64,000 bases of DNA from Salvator merianae (taxonomy: Eukaryota; Chordata; Lepidosauria; Squamata; Teiidae). The translations under genes and the position numbers were made by a program. Positions 22,936 to 34,771 of the stretch are shown here, piece after piece. The notes below the pieces were generated by a model. That model saw only the letters and a program-made list of their open reading frames with translations, was not told the origin of the DNA and did not search any database. The stretch covers positions 47,931,329 through 47,995,328 of the forward strand of contig QVOM02000025.1 in NCBI GenBank assembly GCA_003586115.2. The letters run 5' to 3'. Within the stretch, counting starts at the first letter, position 1. Every line of letters starts with the position of its first letter.

Positions 22936-24195
22936 TGATGTGGAACCTGTCTGTAGAGTATAAGTTGAGACCAGTTTAGAACTGGAGAGAAAACTTGAAC
23001 AGCCAGGTTGGGTTGCAGACTCGAAGTATTTCTGGATAAACTCTGTCAGGGAATCCATCTGTTTTTGCCATTTTTGCAAGAAGCAGAGAAAGTCTTGCAC
23101 TAATTTGGTGGCAGGAAATTTTCTGTCCCTTTTCAAGTCTCCTGGCTGCTAGAGGCAGGGCAAAGAAGGCCTTTGCCACTTCCCAAAATTTTTCAAGAAC
23201 ATCCTTGGATATTCTAGTTGTTCCGTTGTTTTCATGGTTACTTCATAAATGGAGAGTAAAGTCTCCCTTGCAGAGCCAGCATTGTGACTCTGGAAGCTGT
23301 GTGTTGCATGACCATGACTAGACTGTGGAATAACTGTGTCAGGGCCCCTGTGAGATCTGCTATGCTCTGTTGATGATCCTGATTTGATGACCACAACCAC
23401 AGTTCACCTAAGGAGCCAAGCCTGGGGCACCCAGAGCCTCATTTTGAAAGGACCCTCTGTACATGGGCAAGCTTCAGGATGTTTGGAACTGTCTAAGTTG
23501 TTTTGGGACCGAGGCCAAAGTCCTGTTTGACCTTTTCAAAGGAGGCTGATCAGATTCGACCCATGAGCCTCAGGATCTCAGGGACCTCCACTTAGAAGAA
23601 AGCTACACAAGGCTCTTTTCTGGTTTCCTTTGCAGCTGGGAATGGATGAAAACTAATTATTCTCATTGGAGTCAATGTAAGGATACATAGTTTGAAGCTT
23701 ATGGAAAAAGAAAATCAACCCTGAGCCACTGGGAAGCGCCAATTAAGAAGGATTCTCTGGGCATCTTTAATTGCTGCCCTTGCTCTGCCCCCTCCCTTCT
23801 ATGAGAGTAGCATCCACATGAATAATTGCTGTCGATTCTAAGTATCAATTTGAATTGTCAGCCTATGCTTTAATCCATTGAAAAGTAACAAGCAATGTTT
23901 GAGTGATAGCTTAATTGCAGGTCTTCTCTCTCTGCCTGTGAAAACGGCTATTTATATCCCTGACTTATATCCTTGCATTGGCTTTAATTGTGCTTAACAT
24001 AAATAAAACATTTTCTTGATATCTTCACAATAAAAGCATTCTGTGTTGGAACATTTGGGCTATGTCTTTGAACCCCCTCCTTTTGAAATCCACCAGGTAG
24101 CCAACCATTAAACCAACCCTCTTCACTTGAGATTCCAGTTGCGTTTTCTGTGCCGGAACAGACCCAGATATGGGGCGGCCATCCAAACGGCAAGG
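22936..24195. other. Unassigned non-coding DNA
   Basis: No gene or confident repeat. Open frames of 67-86 codons on the reverse strand (22876-23400) show no motif I recognise. Confidence 0.4.
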
Positions 24196-24290
24196 GATGG
24201 AGTAGTCTCGAACCAGACTTCCAGCACTCGCAGTGTGGATGCCATCCTGCCCACCATGACAGCAGTCATGGAAATGTCTGTCCACTGTGT
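24196..24290. mobile_element. Fragment of the 3-bp-TSD transposon family
   Basis: 'CTTCCAGCACTCGCAGTGTG', 'CACCATGACAGCAGTCATGG' and 'AAATGTCTGTCCACTG' align with the interior of the copies at 15705-16155 and (reversed) 3679-4066. Neither end is seen. Confidence 0.6.
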
Positions 24291-25015
24291 AGCAATATAT
24301 TGAATGAGTTAAAAACAACAACAACAACAAAAAAAAACTATGTAAAGATATTTTTAGGACACAAGAAAGAATCTACTTATCAAAAACTGCCTCATCCCAA
24401 ATATTAGCATTTCCTGAACAGCTGCTTACATAGCCTTAAGTTGGTAACTTAAATAATTCCATTCTCCTTTTTTATTTGACTATGTCTCCACATATCTTTA
24501 AAGATGTCTCTATGGGTCACCTGTAGTGGTAAATCTTAATATTTGGTTTTGTCTGATGCTTTCCAGAATGCCCAACACGCTTCCCAGGTGGCTAGAGGTG
24601 AAGACTGGGGAAAAACAAAACAAAACTTGGATGATGAATGTCCTGGCCAAGATACCTCAAGTATCTTTAAGGGAACTGCAGAGGGAACAAGTGACTGATG
24701 AGAAAGTTTCCTGGTGAACCATCTGAATTCAGGGTCTCCTACCAGGAGAGTGGAGATACACTCTTTCTCACACATACTCTTTCAGTTTTTTTGGAAATGT
24801 TACAAAGCTTTAAGTGTTTTCTTCAACTGTTAGCCTGGTCATTTTATTCATTGTAGATCTCTCTTGAAGTCCCGTCCAATCTCTCTTGCAGTCTCCTCCT
24901 CCCTAGTCAGAATTTTCAACAAATCATATAATTGTTCCTAATGAACTCCCTTCTTAGCACTAAATGTGCATCCATTTATGTAACTGATTTCAAAAATCAT
25001 TAATCCACACTTCAT
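24291..25015. other. No recognisable feature
   Basis: Unassigned AT-rich DNA. Part of 24800-25015 may belong to the LINE fragment that follows. Confidence 0.4.
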
Positions 25016-25600
25016 CTAGCCAGTTAGGCATATTTCTTAAGGATCAATCAGATTTTCACTTGCTGACATGTAAGAACCTCCTCCTTGGTTACCTGTATCT
25101 GATTTACTTCTTCTGATTCCCTCCCCGAAAAGATTGACTCAGCTGCCGGCATATACTCTCTATTTTCCTCAGTAAAAACAGAGGCAAAAAAATTCATTTA
25201 GCCTTTCTGCAGTCTCCAAGTCCTCTGTAATTATCCCATTTTGTTCATTATAATCTAGTGCTCCAACTGCTTTTCTGACTGGATTCCTACTTCTGATATA
25301 CTTATGGAAATTATTGCTATTTGTTTTGATATCCTTAGCAATGTGCTCCTCAAAATTCTTCTTAGGATTCCTAATTGCTGCCTTGCATTTGTTTTGCCAG
25401 AGTTTGTGTTCTTTCCTGTTCTCCTCATTAGGACAAGCCTTCCATATTCTGAATGATCTTTCCTTGCTTTTACCGACTTCCCATACTGCATTTGTAAACC
25501 ACACTGGTGTCCTCTTGGACTTGGCAGTCCCTTTCCTTCTTTTAGGTATGCATCTGCATACCTATCTGCACTGGGGCTAAGGTGTCCTCAGAGTGCCCAA
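25016..25600 (-). mobile_element. CR1/L2-type LINE fragment (endonuclease-to-RT linker)
   Basis: The reverse strand has an open frame at 25169-25504. It reads like the basic linker between the endonuclease and reverse-transcriptase domains of CR1/L2-clade LINEs: an early WFTNAVWEV block, then KLWQNKCKAAIRNPKKNFE, then KDIKTNSNNFHKYIRSR, and finally a stretch like ITEDLETAERLNEFF just before the RT. The frame closes soon after, so the copy is dead and incomplete. Part of it (from 25350) lies in the block that is repeated after 26540. Confidence 0.7.
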
Positions 25601-26538
25601 AGACCTTGAAGTCCATAAATCTACATGTCTAAAGGCCTGAGTGTTTAGATATGATCTACCTGAGTACACTCCACCAGTGAGTTCACCTGTAATCCAAGTT
25701 AAAATACTGTGAGCCTGTTTCTGTAGGGGACAATCTCCTCCTTCTGTGGATGTATGGGAGAGAAGAAAGAAAGTGACTCAAGAGCTTCAGGAACCCAAAA
25801 AGATGGATCAAAAATGATAATATTCTAGCAATATTTTTGATCCATTTCTGCAAGTCCTGCAGGATCCCCACTGCTGTTAGCAAAAGTTCCACTGGCAGCC
25901 ATGTTTCATACTTGCAATGAGACCCATATTATCTGCTAATTGCTTCTGTCATCCTCATGGCAGTACAGAGAAGGTAGTCTAGAATCATACTTAAAGTAAG
26001 GTATATTTTTCAATAGTAAAGTCATAGTATAAATATCAATACAATAAATTCCATTTACAAATACACATGCCTTGTAATATTACAAGTTATAATTTATGGT
26101 TTCACAATTTGAACTGTACCCCATTGCTTCCTCACAAATTAGTGCTCTGTAGTAGGGATGTGCACAAAAGAATTGTCCGCTTTTCGCTTTGCAATGCTGC
26201 GAAGCAACGGAGCTTAGTTTTCGTGTGAAAACTCTAGGCGTGAAAAGGGAGACCTTCGTTTTCACTGCGAAAATCTTCGCAAAAACTGGGGGCACGTTAC
26301 TTGCAAAATAAATGAAATATACTATTGAAAAATATACACTTATTTCTGTAGGAAAATGCCCCACATATCCCGCTCTCCCTTCCACATTTGAGCGTGCACC
26401 TTGTTAGTTTAAGGAGGTATTATTTTTTTATAAGGCAAAAATTGTGCAGAGTTGCCTTATAAGTGGTTTAAGTGGTGGCTAGCATGAACGAGGGTGCATG
26501 GCTACACAGCAACGGTACTCACAGGGGCCATGAGGTTG
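25350..26538. repeat. 1189-bp block, first copy (probable false duplication)
   Basis: It is identical by reading to 26540-27728 at an offset of 1190 bp except for one base (T at 26287, C at 27477). The copy stops exactly at the single N at 26539. See the finding on assembly duplication. Confidence 0.95.
26153..26538. mobile_element. Truncated duplicate of the hAT-like element at 27343
   Basis: It starts TAGGGATGTGCACAAA after CTCTGTAG (26145-26152) exactly as the copy at 27343, but is cut by the N at 26539 and has no right end of its own. This is expected if the block is an assembly duplicate. Confidence 0.85.
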
Positions 26539-26539
26539 N
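26539..26539. other. Assembly gap of one N
   Basis: The only ambiguous base in the window. It lies precisely between the two copies of a 1189-bp block. Confidence 0.99.
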
Positions 26540-27728
26540 TCAAAATTCTTCTTAGGATTCCTAATTGCTGCCTTGCATTTGTTTTGCCAGAGTTTGTGTT
26601 CTTTCCTGTTCTCCTCATTAGGACAAGCCTTCCATATTCTGAATGATCTTTCCTTGCTTTTACCGACTTCCCATACTGCATTTGTAAACCACACTGGTGT
26701 CCTCTTGGACTTGGCAGTCCCTTTCCTTCTTTTAGGTATGCATCTGCATACCTATCTGCACTGGGGCTAAGGTGTCCTCAGAGTGCCCAAAGACCTTGAA
26801 GTCCATAAATCTACATGTCTAAAGGCCTGAGTGTTTAGATATGATCTACCTGAGTACACTCCACCAGTGAGTTCACCTGTAATCCAAGTTAAAATACTGT
26901 GAGCCTGTTTCTGTAGGGGACAATCTCCTCCTTCTGTGGATGTATGGGAGAGAAGAAAGAAAGTGACTCAAGAGCTTCAGGAACCCAAAAAGATGGATCA
27001 AAAATGATAATATTCTAGCAATATTTTTGATCCATTTCTGCAAGTCCTGCAGGATCCCCACTGCTGTTAGCAAAAGTTCCACTGGCAGCCATGTTTCATA
27101 CTTGCAATGAGACCCATATTATCTGCTAATTGCTTCTGTCATCCTCATGGCAGTACAGAGAAGGTAGTCTAGAATCATACTTAAAGTAAGGTATATTTTT
27201 CAATAGTAAAGTCATAGTATAAATATCAATACAATAAATTCCATTTACAAATACACATGCCTTGTAATATTACAAGTTATAATTTATGGTTTCACAATTT
27301 GAACTGTACCCCATTGCTTCCTCACAAATTAGTGCTCTGTAGTAGGGATGTGCACAAAAGAATTGTCCGCTTTTCGCTTTGCAATGCTGCGAAGCAACGG
27401 AGCTTAGTTTTCGTGTGAAAACTCTAGGCGTGAAAAGGGAGACCTTCGTTTTCACTGCGAAAATCTTCGCAAAAACCGGGGGCACGTTACTTGCAAAATA
27501 AATGAAATATACTATTGAAAAATATACACTTATTTCTGTAGGAAAATGCCCCACATATCCCGCTCTCCCTTCCACATTTGAGCGTGCACCTTGTTAGTTT
27601 AAGGAGGTATTATTTTTTTATAAGGCAAAAATTGTGCAGAGTTGCCTTATAAGTGGTTTAAGTGGTGGCTAGCATGAACGAGGGTGCATGGCTACACAGC
27701 AACGGTACTCACAGGGGCCATGAGGTTG
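26540..27728. repeat. 1189-bp block, second copy
   Basis: Same sequence as 25350-26538 with one base different. This copy continues without a break into the rest of a hAT-like element that closes at 28535 with a matching target duplication, so it is the better-supported one on its right side. The left side of the true locus is the flank of the first copy. Confidence 0.95.
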
Positions 27729-28535
27729 CGTGGAAATGTTCAATTTTCTCTAATCTGACATGAATGCAAGCGAATGTATTCCCTTCGCATTGATCTTTCG
27801 TAATTTTTGATGCGTCTCTCACCCCCCCCCATTATGTCTGTGTGCGCGTGCGCGTGACTGCACTTAACTTTGGCAATCGAATGGATCAGAAATTATTTCC
27901 TATTGTCTTCTGTATTGGTACCAGCGGTTGGCCTTTGGATTTTGAATGATTTCTTGTGAGGTTTTTGAGGGCGAAAAATAATCAGGTCACTATTAACTCA
28001 ATTAGACAGAGTCCAGCTGACAAGCACTTCCTCCTTACCAGGAGGGAGGGCTCAGTGGTGTGCGGAATAGCCCCATAGCTTCCGTGGTTCAGAGCAGTAG
28101 TGAAGAAAGGCTGACCTGACAGTTGTACCCACCTCTTGCCCTCCGTTTCCAAAAAACAGAACTATATCTACCACAATGCACTTCAATCAATTTTATTAAC
28201 TCCTTGAAGTACTCTAGCCATCTGAGTCAGTTCTCATCCTCATGTGAGATAAAATACCGTGTTTCGTCATTGCTTACACTACCTCTCTCCAAGCTCTAGA
28301 GGCAGTGTGTTGAGGCAGCGAACCTTCACTGCTTCGATGAGACGAATATTCTAGCAGCAAAAAAAAGAGGGAGGTTGCAGCAAATGGTGAAGGTCCCGAA
28401 CTGCAGCAAAAGTTGCCAGGACCTTCACCATTTGCATTCGCTGTTCGTTTTTCCTTTTGCATTTTGTGCAAAGATGGAGAAAACGCCATTTTCGTACGAA
28501 ATTTGAATGTTACGAACTCTTTGTGCATGTCCCTA
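27343..28535. mobile_element. Non-autonomous hAT-like element, 1193 bp
   Basis: It starts TAGGGATGTGCACAAA and ends TTTGTGCATGTCCCTA. Flanking 8-bp repeats ctctgtag (27335-27342) and ctctatag (28536-28543) differ at one base. The outer parts are TTCG/CGAA-rich like those of 22122-22927 and 30466-31278. The centre (about 27485-28260) is unlike the other copies and may be captured or inserted DNA. No transposase is present. Confidence 0.8.
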
Positions 28536-28560
28536 CTCTATAGCTTTACTGGGAGCTGAT

Positions 28561-28749
28561 CGGCGGCCTGTGCCTTTAAGGGCGGGTGTTCACGCGAGTG
28601 CCATGACCGTTTGCGGGGCCTCCGGGCCTCCGTAGTGACACAGCAGGTCGCCTAGCGACCTGCTGTGTCACTATGGAGGCTCAGAGGCCCCACAAACGGT
28701 CATGGCACTCATGCGAACACCTGCCCTTAAAGGCACGGGCCGCCACTGG
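28561..28749. mobile_element. Near-perfect palindromic hAT element, 189 bp
   Basis: The two halves are complementary over about 90 bp each and meet in GGTCGCCTAGCGACC. It is flanked by an exact 8-bp duplication GAGCTGAT (28553-28560 and 28750-28757). The right end complement is CAGTGGCGGCCCGTGCC, a usual hAT terminus; the left end lacks three bases of it. It sits 17 bp beyond the duplication of the preceding element. Confidence 0.85.
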
Positions 28750-28757
28750 AGCTGATA

Positions 28758-29020
28758 GCTCCTGGTAAAGTGTTTTTGCACTTGCCGTGGCCATCACATT
28801 GTGTGCAACAGCTGTGCCTGTGCAATTGCACGATTGCACCTGTGCCTATGCATGATTGAACCTGTGTGTGCCTGCACATTGTGCAGCACTGGCAGTCACC
28901 ATAGCAGCAGCTGAACAATTCCTGGCCACTATCATAGTAAGAATCCAATGAGGTTACCATCATTTACATAGCAAATGCTGGTAGTCTACTGAAGGTAAGT
29001 ACTATGGCCATGCAGCACAG
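28758..29020. other. Low-complexity CA/TG-rich stretch
   Basis: Repeated TGTGCCTGTGCAATTGCACG-like words give local inverted repeats around 28790-28880; no gene. Confidence 0.5.
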
Positions 29021-29099
29021 ACTGGGTCCATGCTTCTTGGTCAATATGTGTGTGAAAAGACTCAGAGAGATCATCTTTAAAGACTATTTGAAGGAAGTC

Positions 29100-29240
29100 A
29101 AGAGCAGTTGAGGGTTTGGACCTCATCTTCTGCTTGAGAATGCCTAGAAGCAAATGGTAGATAAGAGACAGGATGCTGAATTAGATGGGCTGTGACCTAA
29201 TCCAGCAGCATTTCTCTCATGTTATTATAATAAACAACTT
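29100..29240 (+). mobile_element. L2-like LINE 3' tail
   Basis: 'GGATGCTGAATTAGATGGGC', 'CTAATCCAGCAGCATTTCTC' and 'TCATGTTATTATAAT' match the common sauropsid LINE tail in order. The upstream limit is uncertain. Confidence 0.65.
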
Positions 29241-30457
29241 TTAGTTTGAGTTGAAAACAATCTGCATCTTCAAAGTGATTTAAAATAATTGTAATTTTAC
29301 TTTTTTTTTTTTTTTACTTTTTTTTTTAGTGGAAAGTTAAGTGAATCAGATAACAGTCAAAAGAAAATCCATAGTCTGGTATGGAGAAAAGGTTTGTGAG
29401 TGGTGATTAATATGCTAAGTATTATAAGTTAAATGAGCAGTCTAATGCCCAATGATTGAGGCAGGGAAAATAATGGTCTAAAAGCATGACATTTTTTAGG
29501 TGTAATTGAAATCCTGAAAAATCATCACTTTTCTATTAAGAAGTCTCTCATTATTATTGCATGTTATAAATTTGTCAAGGACTAGATGCCTTCACTGGTA
29601 TTATTTAATTTTGCCATTTTTATTAGGTGTCCCCTAGCATAATGCTTCTTTTTAAAAGCTCATTTTCTTCCTTTATTTTCCAGCATATGAGATTATACTT
29701 TGACATATTCAATTCAAAGAACCTATCCATTATTAGTACAATTGCAGATTCCTCCCACCCTCTTTATTTTGTAATCCTCTCTTCTTCTTCTTTTTCTTTT
29801 TTTTTTCCTTTTGTGACTTACAATTCACAGAAAATGGTACAGATGAACAGCATCTGCGTGCAGGAAAATATAAACAGTATAAGCCAACTGAAGAGAAGGG
29901 ATGGGATCTGAAGACCATATGCCTACCAAGTTAGCTAAGGAAAGCAGGTAATCAAAAGTGATTCATAGGTACTTGATGGCGTAAACCTGAAAACCTCCAG
30001 CTAAGCTCTTGCCTGTTGCAAACTGGGATGCAGTTTTTGTTGGTGCAAGTGAAGCTTTCAGTCACATAACTTATCATACTTCCCTTGTTTTGAATTCCTG
30101 GTTAATGGGCTGCTGAACTTTATGGTAGCTATACTGAGGTTATATATTATTGTTTCTGAGATTTCTTCCATTGACAGGATCAATACAGCACCTCGAATGT
30201 TGAATGAGAATGCAGTGTCTACATGACACTGCACCTTTATAGTGCATGCAATGCAGAGGGAGAGTACAGTGTCTTCATGGATGCCACTCCCTTCCCCTGC
30301 TGTGTTGCCATAACTGCTGTTATGGTACTTTAGTGGAAGAGCTGTTTATGGAGCTCTCAGACTTTTCAAATAGCTGTCTCTCTCTTGCAGCAGTAGCCCT
30401 GCTGCTGCTGCTTTAATGGAAATATGGGTCTCCTTGGCGGCACTCTGTACTATAGAA
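29241..30457. other. Unassigned non-coding DNA
   Basis: T-runs near 29301-29330 and a pyrimidine tract near 29780-29810; no gene supported. 30180-30450 has balanced composition and small inverted words (AGTGTCTACATGACACT) but no definable element. Confidence 0.4.
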
Positions 30458-30465
30458 CGCAACAC

Positions 30466-31278
30466 TAGGGATGTGCTTCGCACACATTTCGTCTTTTTGC
30501 TTCACAGCGAAGTGAAGCCGGCAAAGTGAGTTTTCGCACGAAAAAACCACGACGAAAAATGCTGGCTTCGCTTTCGCTGCGAAGCCTTTCACACATGGCT
30601 TCAACTCCAGTCACTGGCCAGCCCACTGGCTCTGCACCCATCCACCCTTAAAGATATGGTGGCAGTTCATATCTTTAAGGGTGAATAGGCACAGAGGTGG
30701 CAGGCTGGGCAATTGCTGCCAATGAAGCCATGTGCCGCCCCTACACCCTGCACCCCCCCACACACAAATAAAATTAAAAAGAAAAGAAAAGCCCCTACAC
30801 CCCCCCACACAAATAAAATAAAAAAGAAAAGCCCCTTCATCCCCCCCAACATACAAGTACAATAAAAAAAGTAAAGTAAAAAAAAAACCAAAAAACCGAA
30901 TGGTTTTACCATTTGTAGAACCACACGCATCCTTTTTGAGCCCTCCGGCTTGTCTGCCTCCCCCTCCCATCAGAGAAACCTCTATTGGATGCCTGTTTCC
31001 CTGGCAGTAGGGAAGCGAGGCATCCAATAGGCTGGTGTAGCAGTCAGTCAAATATACTGACCAACTGCTGACACCAGCACAGCGAAAACTTTCAGCACCT
31101 TCGCCTTTAATAGAACTTTTACTAGGCTGCTGCAGCAACGAATGGCAGCGAAGGCAAAGGTAAGTTTTCACTCTTTGCATTCACGGTAAATGGGGTTTTC
31201 TCCCTTCGCAGGGGAAACAGCGAAAACACTGTTTCCATGCAAAAGACAAAGGTGTCGAAAGTTTTCGGCACATCCCTA
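30466..31278. mobile_element. Non-autonomous hAT-like element, 813 bp
   Basis: It starts TAGGGATGTGCTTCGCAC and ends TTTTCGGCACATCCCTA. Flanking 8-bp repeats cgcaacac (30458-30465) and tgcaacac (31279-31286) differ at one base. TTCG/CGAA-rich ends match 22122-22927. The middle has short repeated CCCCCACACAAATAAAAT units near 30750-30850 that give a spurious 189-codon reverse frame. Confidence 0.85.
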
Positions 31279-31286
31279 TGCAACAC

Positions 31287-33690
31287 GTGTTTGATAACCT
31301 CTGTGTCATCAGATTCACACTGGGGGATTTCTCCACTTTGAATCTGACAATGAGGGCAACCTTCCACTCATTGAGATCAAAGTTGGGGACATCCTGGCTT
31401 TGATCACACTGGGTGGGGGCATTGCCTTCTTCTGTGTCAACATCAGCAGCATCACACTGAATATTGCAGGCAGGGGAAGGCTGCCTTCCTCACTTCCTTG
31501 TGAGTCAAGAGAGGATCCATTCTTGGCTTGGGGAGAGAGGAAGGCTCTTCATCTCTGAGTAAAGACAGGAACCTTTTTTGATTTGGGGGAAGCAGTATTC
31601 CTGATCTCTGAACTCAAGAAATAACCCATGTGGTTATTTCCTGATTTCAAAGACTCTACCCAATCCATTGGCAGATTGAAGATGATCTTCAGTTTAACAG
31701 TGAGGGGAAGGAGGCATGCAGATAGTATTCCTCCGCATTACAGAATAGTGTAACAATTTTCTTCAGTATGAAAGGGTAAAGGAGAATTGTTGTAGACCTG
31801 ACCCAACTCCACTGTACATTGTCATTGACATTGTGGGCAAGATCGTTTTATGATTAGACTTAATTATGCTGGATTTTGCAAATTTTTGGAGCTCAGATTT
31901 TGAGAATTTGATCATTTTTGGTCCTGACTCATTCCCACATGTGACAATACTTGTAATTGTTGTAATCATTCCCAAACTCATCAAAATGTCTAAAACAGTT
32001 TGCCAGCTATTCGTGCCAGTGGTCAGTTTACAAAAGCACTCTGAATTATTCAAATGAAATAAGCAAAAATATTCAAAGAGTTTGCTAAGTAATCATACTA
32101 TCAGTAAGTCTGTGGAGACATTTAATATGACACTAATATATATCTAAAAGTTTGAAAATAGTTTGTAAATTTAGCAGCTTATCGGAGAGTCTTCACAGGC
32201 CTAGAGAAGAAAATGAACATACAAAGCAAGTATTGTACTTCTAAATTTAACTTAGCCCACTTGAACTTCAGATGTACCTAAGCACATATGAGGGAATAAT
32301 CATATCAGCTAGTCTTACTTTATCTGCTGCTTATCAAAGAGTTCTGTTTTGACTATGAGTCTCAGATTGCTTACATATGAGCATCCTAGGGCATCCCAGC
32401 AGACCCAGGTGCAGGACATCCAACATCTGGATGTCCCTTTGGTATATTTCCATGCACCTACCACTAAAAATGTCACCCTCATTACACGAAGAGGTGATAT
32501 CATGTGACTTTTGAGACAAGGTACACCAGCTAATTTGCTCGCTCTCCCATGTAGTTGAAATAGTGAAGGGAAGCTGTTTCCATAGCCAAAGGCAAAGGGA
32601 AACAAGCGTGTATTCACTGCTCTTCTGAAAAGAGGGTGCCTGACTCATCCTCAGTCTGTGGGCCATCACAGTAAAGGCAGCCTTCTTGGATCAACAAGTG
32701 TGCCTTTCAAGGGTAAAATAATATGTGACCATCATCATTGCTGTGACTGCAATTTTAAAGTACAATAAATTTTAATTTAATTTATATTAATTTTAAACTC
32801 ACCTAATACAGATTAACTAATAAAAGAAAACAGAGATTAGATATAAGCATAATATGCATTTATGCACTGATTACATGTTGCAAAACATCACCATAAAATG
32901 CCAGAATTTATCCTTCAAAAAGATACACAGATTTTCAAGAGCATTAGCTAAAATTCTTCCAATTATTTTAATGGAAAAGCTACACCAAACTATGACTTTC
33001 TATAGCTAAAGGCAAAAAAACGCTCTACTTTTCCTTCATCAGCAAAAGTAAATATCATTCTTATGGCACAGCCAGGTAAATATAATTTCATTTATCAAAA
33101 GAGTAGAGGAAAAATACACAGTGACCTATTTTCTTTTGCCATTTTACCCAAGAGCTGCATTAAATCAAATGACATGTATTAAAACAGCTACAAAAAGCAG
33201 ATAATAGTTTTTTTCTTATTGCTTTTTCCAGCTTCATGCCACAAAATTTATAAAACTCATTTGTATCTACTCATTATTGTGTCACATCATTCTGGTGTCT
33301 TTGGGATGTAAGTTGTAATAACACAAGGGCTGGCATAGATCAGTTTGTTGGAGGTTGCTGTTGGGCATTAGCAGATTACAGAAATTTAGGGACAATAACT
33401 TCTTAACTCAAGACAGAATATACTTTCATGTGTCATTAGTAGAGGTGTCAGGGCAATCCACTCTAAACAGATAAATACAGCTGTCTATTTCATGCTACAA
33501 GTACAGACAAAGGCTAGTTCCCGCTAGAAGAAGCAAGAGTTTCTTTGCTGATGACTGGGAAGAGGTACTATGATTGGGTAGAGGCATTCATATTGATGTC
33601 CCCTTGTCTTTATGTTCATGTGCAGAGGCACCAATTGAAGCAGTGTGTTCAAGTGCCTCCACTGAGGGCAAGAAATAATATCCTTCCCAA
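31287..33690. other. Unassigned non-coding DNA
   Basis: No exon or confident repeat. Frames of about 100-111 codons on the reverse strand at 32315-32669 overlap each other and have no motif I know. The region is AT-rich from about 32760. Confidence 0.4.
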
Positions 33691-34771
33691 ATGGTGCCTT
33701 TGTCGGCAATCACACTTGACAATAAGGTGGTGCAGTCACTGAACGGTGCCTATTGTGGTAGCAAGTGGATACAAGGAGAACTGGAAATCCTAGCACAGGA
33801 AAATAAATATGATATCATAGGCATAACTGAAACTTGGTGGGATAATACGCATGATTGGAACACAGAGCTTGAAGGATACAACTTATTTTAAAAAAAACAG
33901 GCTTAATAAAAGGGGAGGAGGTGTTGCATTGTATGTAAGGAAAATATATACCACCACAGAGATTAATCTTTCAGATAATGGAAGCCCTGTAGAAACCATT
34001 TGGGTGAAAATACAAGGAGAGAGTAACACAAAGGATACTGTTGTAGGAGTTTATTATAGACCCCCTGGACAAACAGAATATATGGATGAACTATTTATAT
34101 ATCAGATGGCCAAGCTCTCGGGGAAACACGACCTAGTCATTATGGGAGATTTTAACTATCCGGACATTTGTTGGGAATCTCTCTCTGGCAAAAGTCATGG
34201 GTCCAATAAATTCTTATCCTCTCTGGCAGATAACTTCATTTTCCAAAGGATTGAGGAAAAAACAAGGGGGTCTGCTATCTTGGACCTAATCCTTACCAAC
34301 AGGGAGGAAATGTTTGAGGAAGTAAGGGTGACTGGGACCCTGGGTGGCAGTGACCATGCTATCATTGAGTTTTGGATAACAAAAGGAGGAAGATCTGAGA
34401 GGACTCGGACTTCAAGGTTAGATTTCAGAGGAGCAGATTTTGATGGACTCAGAAGGAGGGTAGGAAGGATCCATTGGCTGGATGTCTTAAAGGACAGAAA
34501 TGTCCTGGAAGGATGGGAAATGTTGAGAAAGGAGATTCTAGAGGCACAATCTTTAACAATTCCTAAAAGAAAAAAGAATGGCAAGCATCTAAAGAGACCA
34601 GGGTGGATGAACCCTGAACTTAATAACTTGCTAAAAAGAAAAAAAGAAATGTTTAAAAAATGGAAAGAGGGGGACATATCAAAAGAAGAATATAATGCAA
34701 TCTGCAGGAACTGCAGGATAAGTGTCAGAAAGGCTAAAGCTAAAAATGAATTGAGGATTGCAAAACAATAA
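33691..34771 (+). pseudogene. CR1 ORF2 endonuclease region, frameshifted
   Basis: This encodes the AP-type (exonuclease III-like) endonuclease that nicks target DNA. The N-terminal part (33691-33891) contains KYDIIGITETWW with the catalytic Glu at about 33829. The reading then moves by one base at the 8-A run 33890-33897. The rest (306-codon frame from 33851) holds the GDFN motif at residue about 99 and SDHAIIEF at about 167, both core catalytic motifs. A basic linker (KRPGWMNPELNNLLKRKK) follows before a stop at 34769-34771. The first codons of each frame do not represent native starts. Confidence 0.92.

Noticed and set aside
25683..27575. Repeated identical open frames read as a recent gene duplication
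   Set aside because: The two copies are the same 1189-bp block on either side of an N; an assembly duplicate is the simpler explanation.
30611..31180. 189-codon reverse-strand open frame
   Set aside because: It lies wholly inside the hAT-like element 30466-31278, and much of it is translated CCCCCACACAAATAAAA repeats; no protein family resemblance.
34195..34677. 160-codon reverse-strand open frame
   Set aside because: It is antisense to the CR1 endonuclease frame, which has clear motifs.
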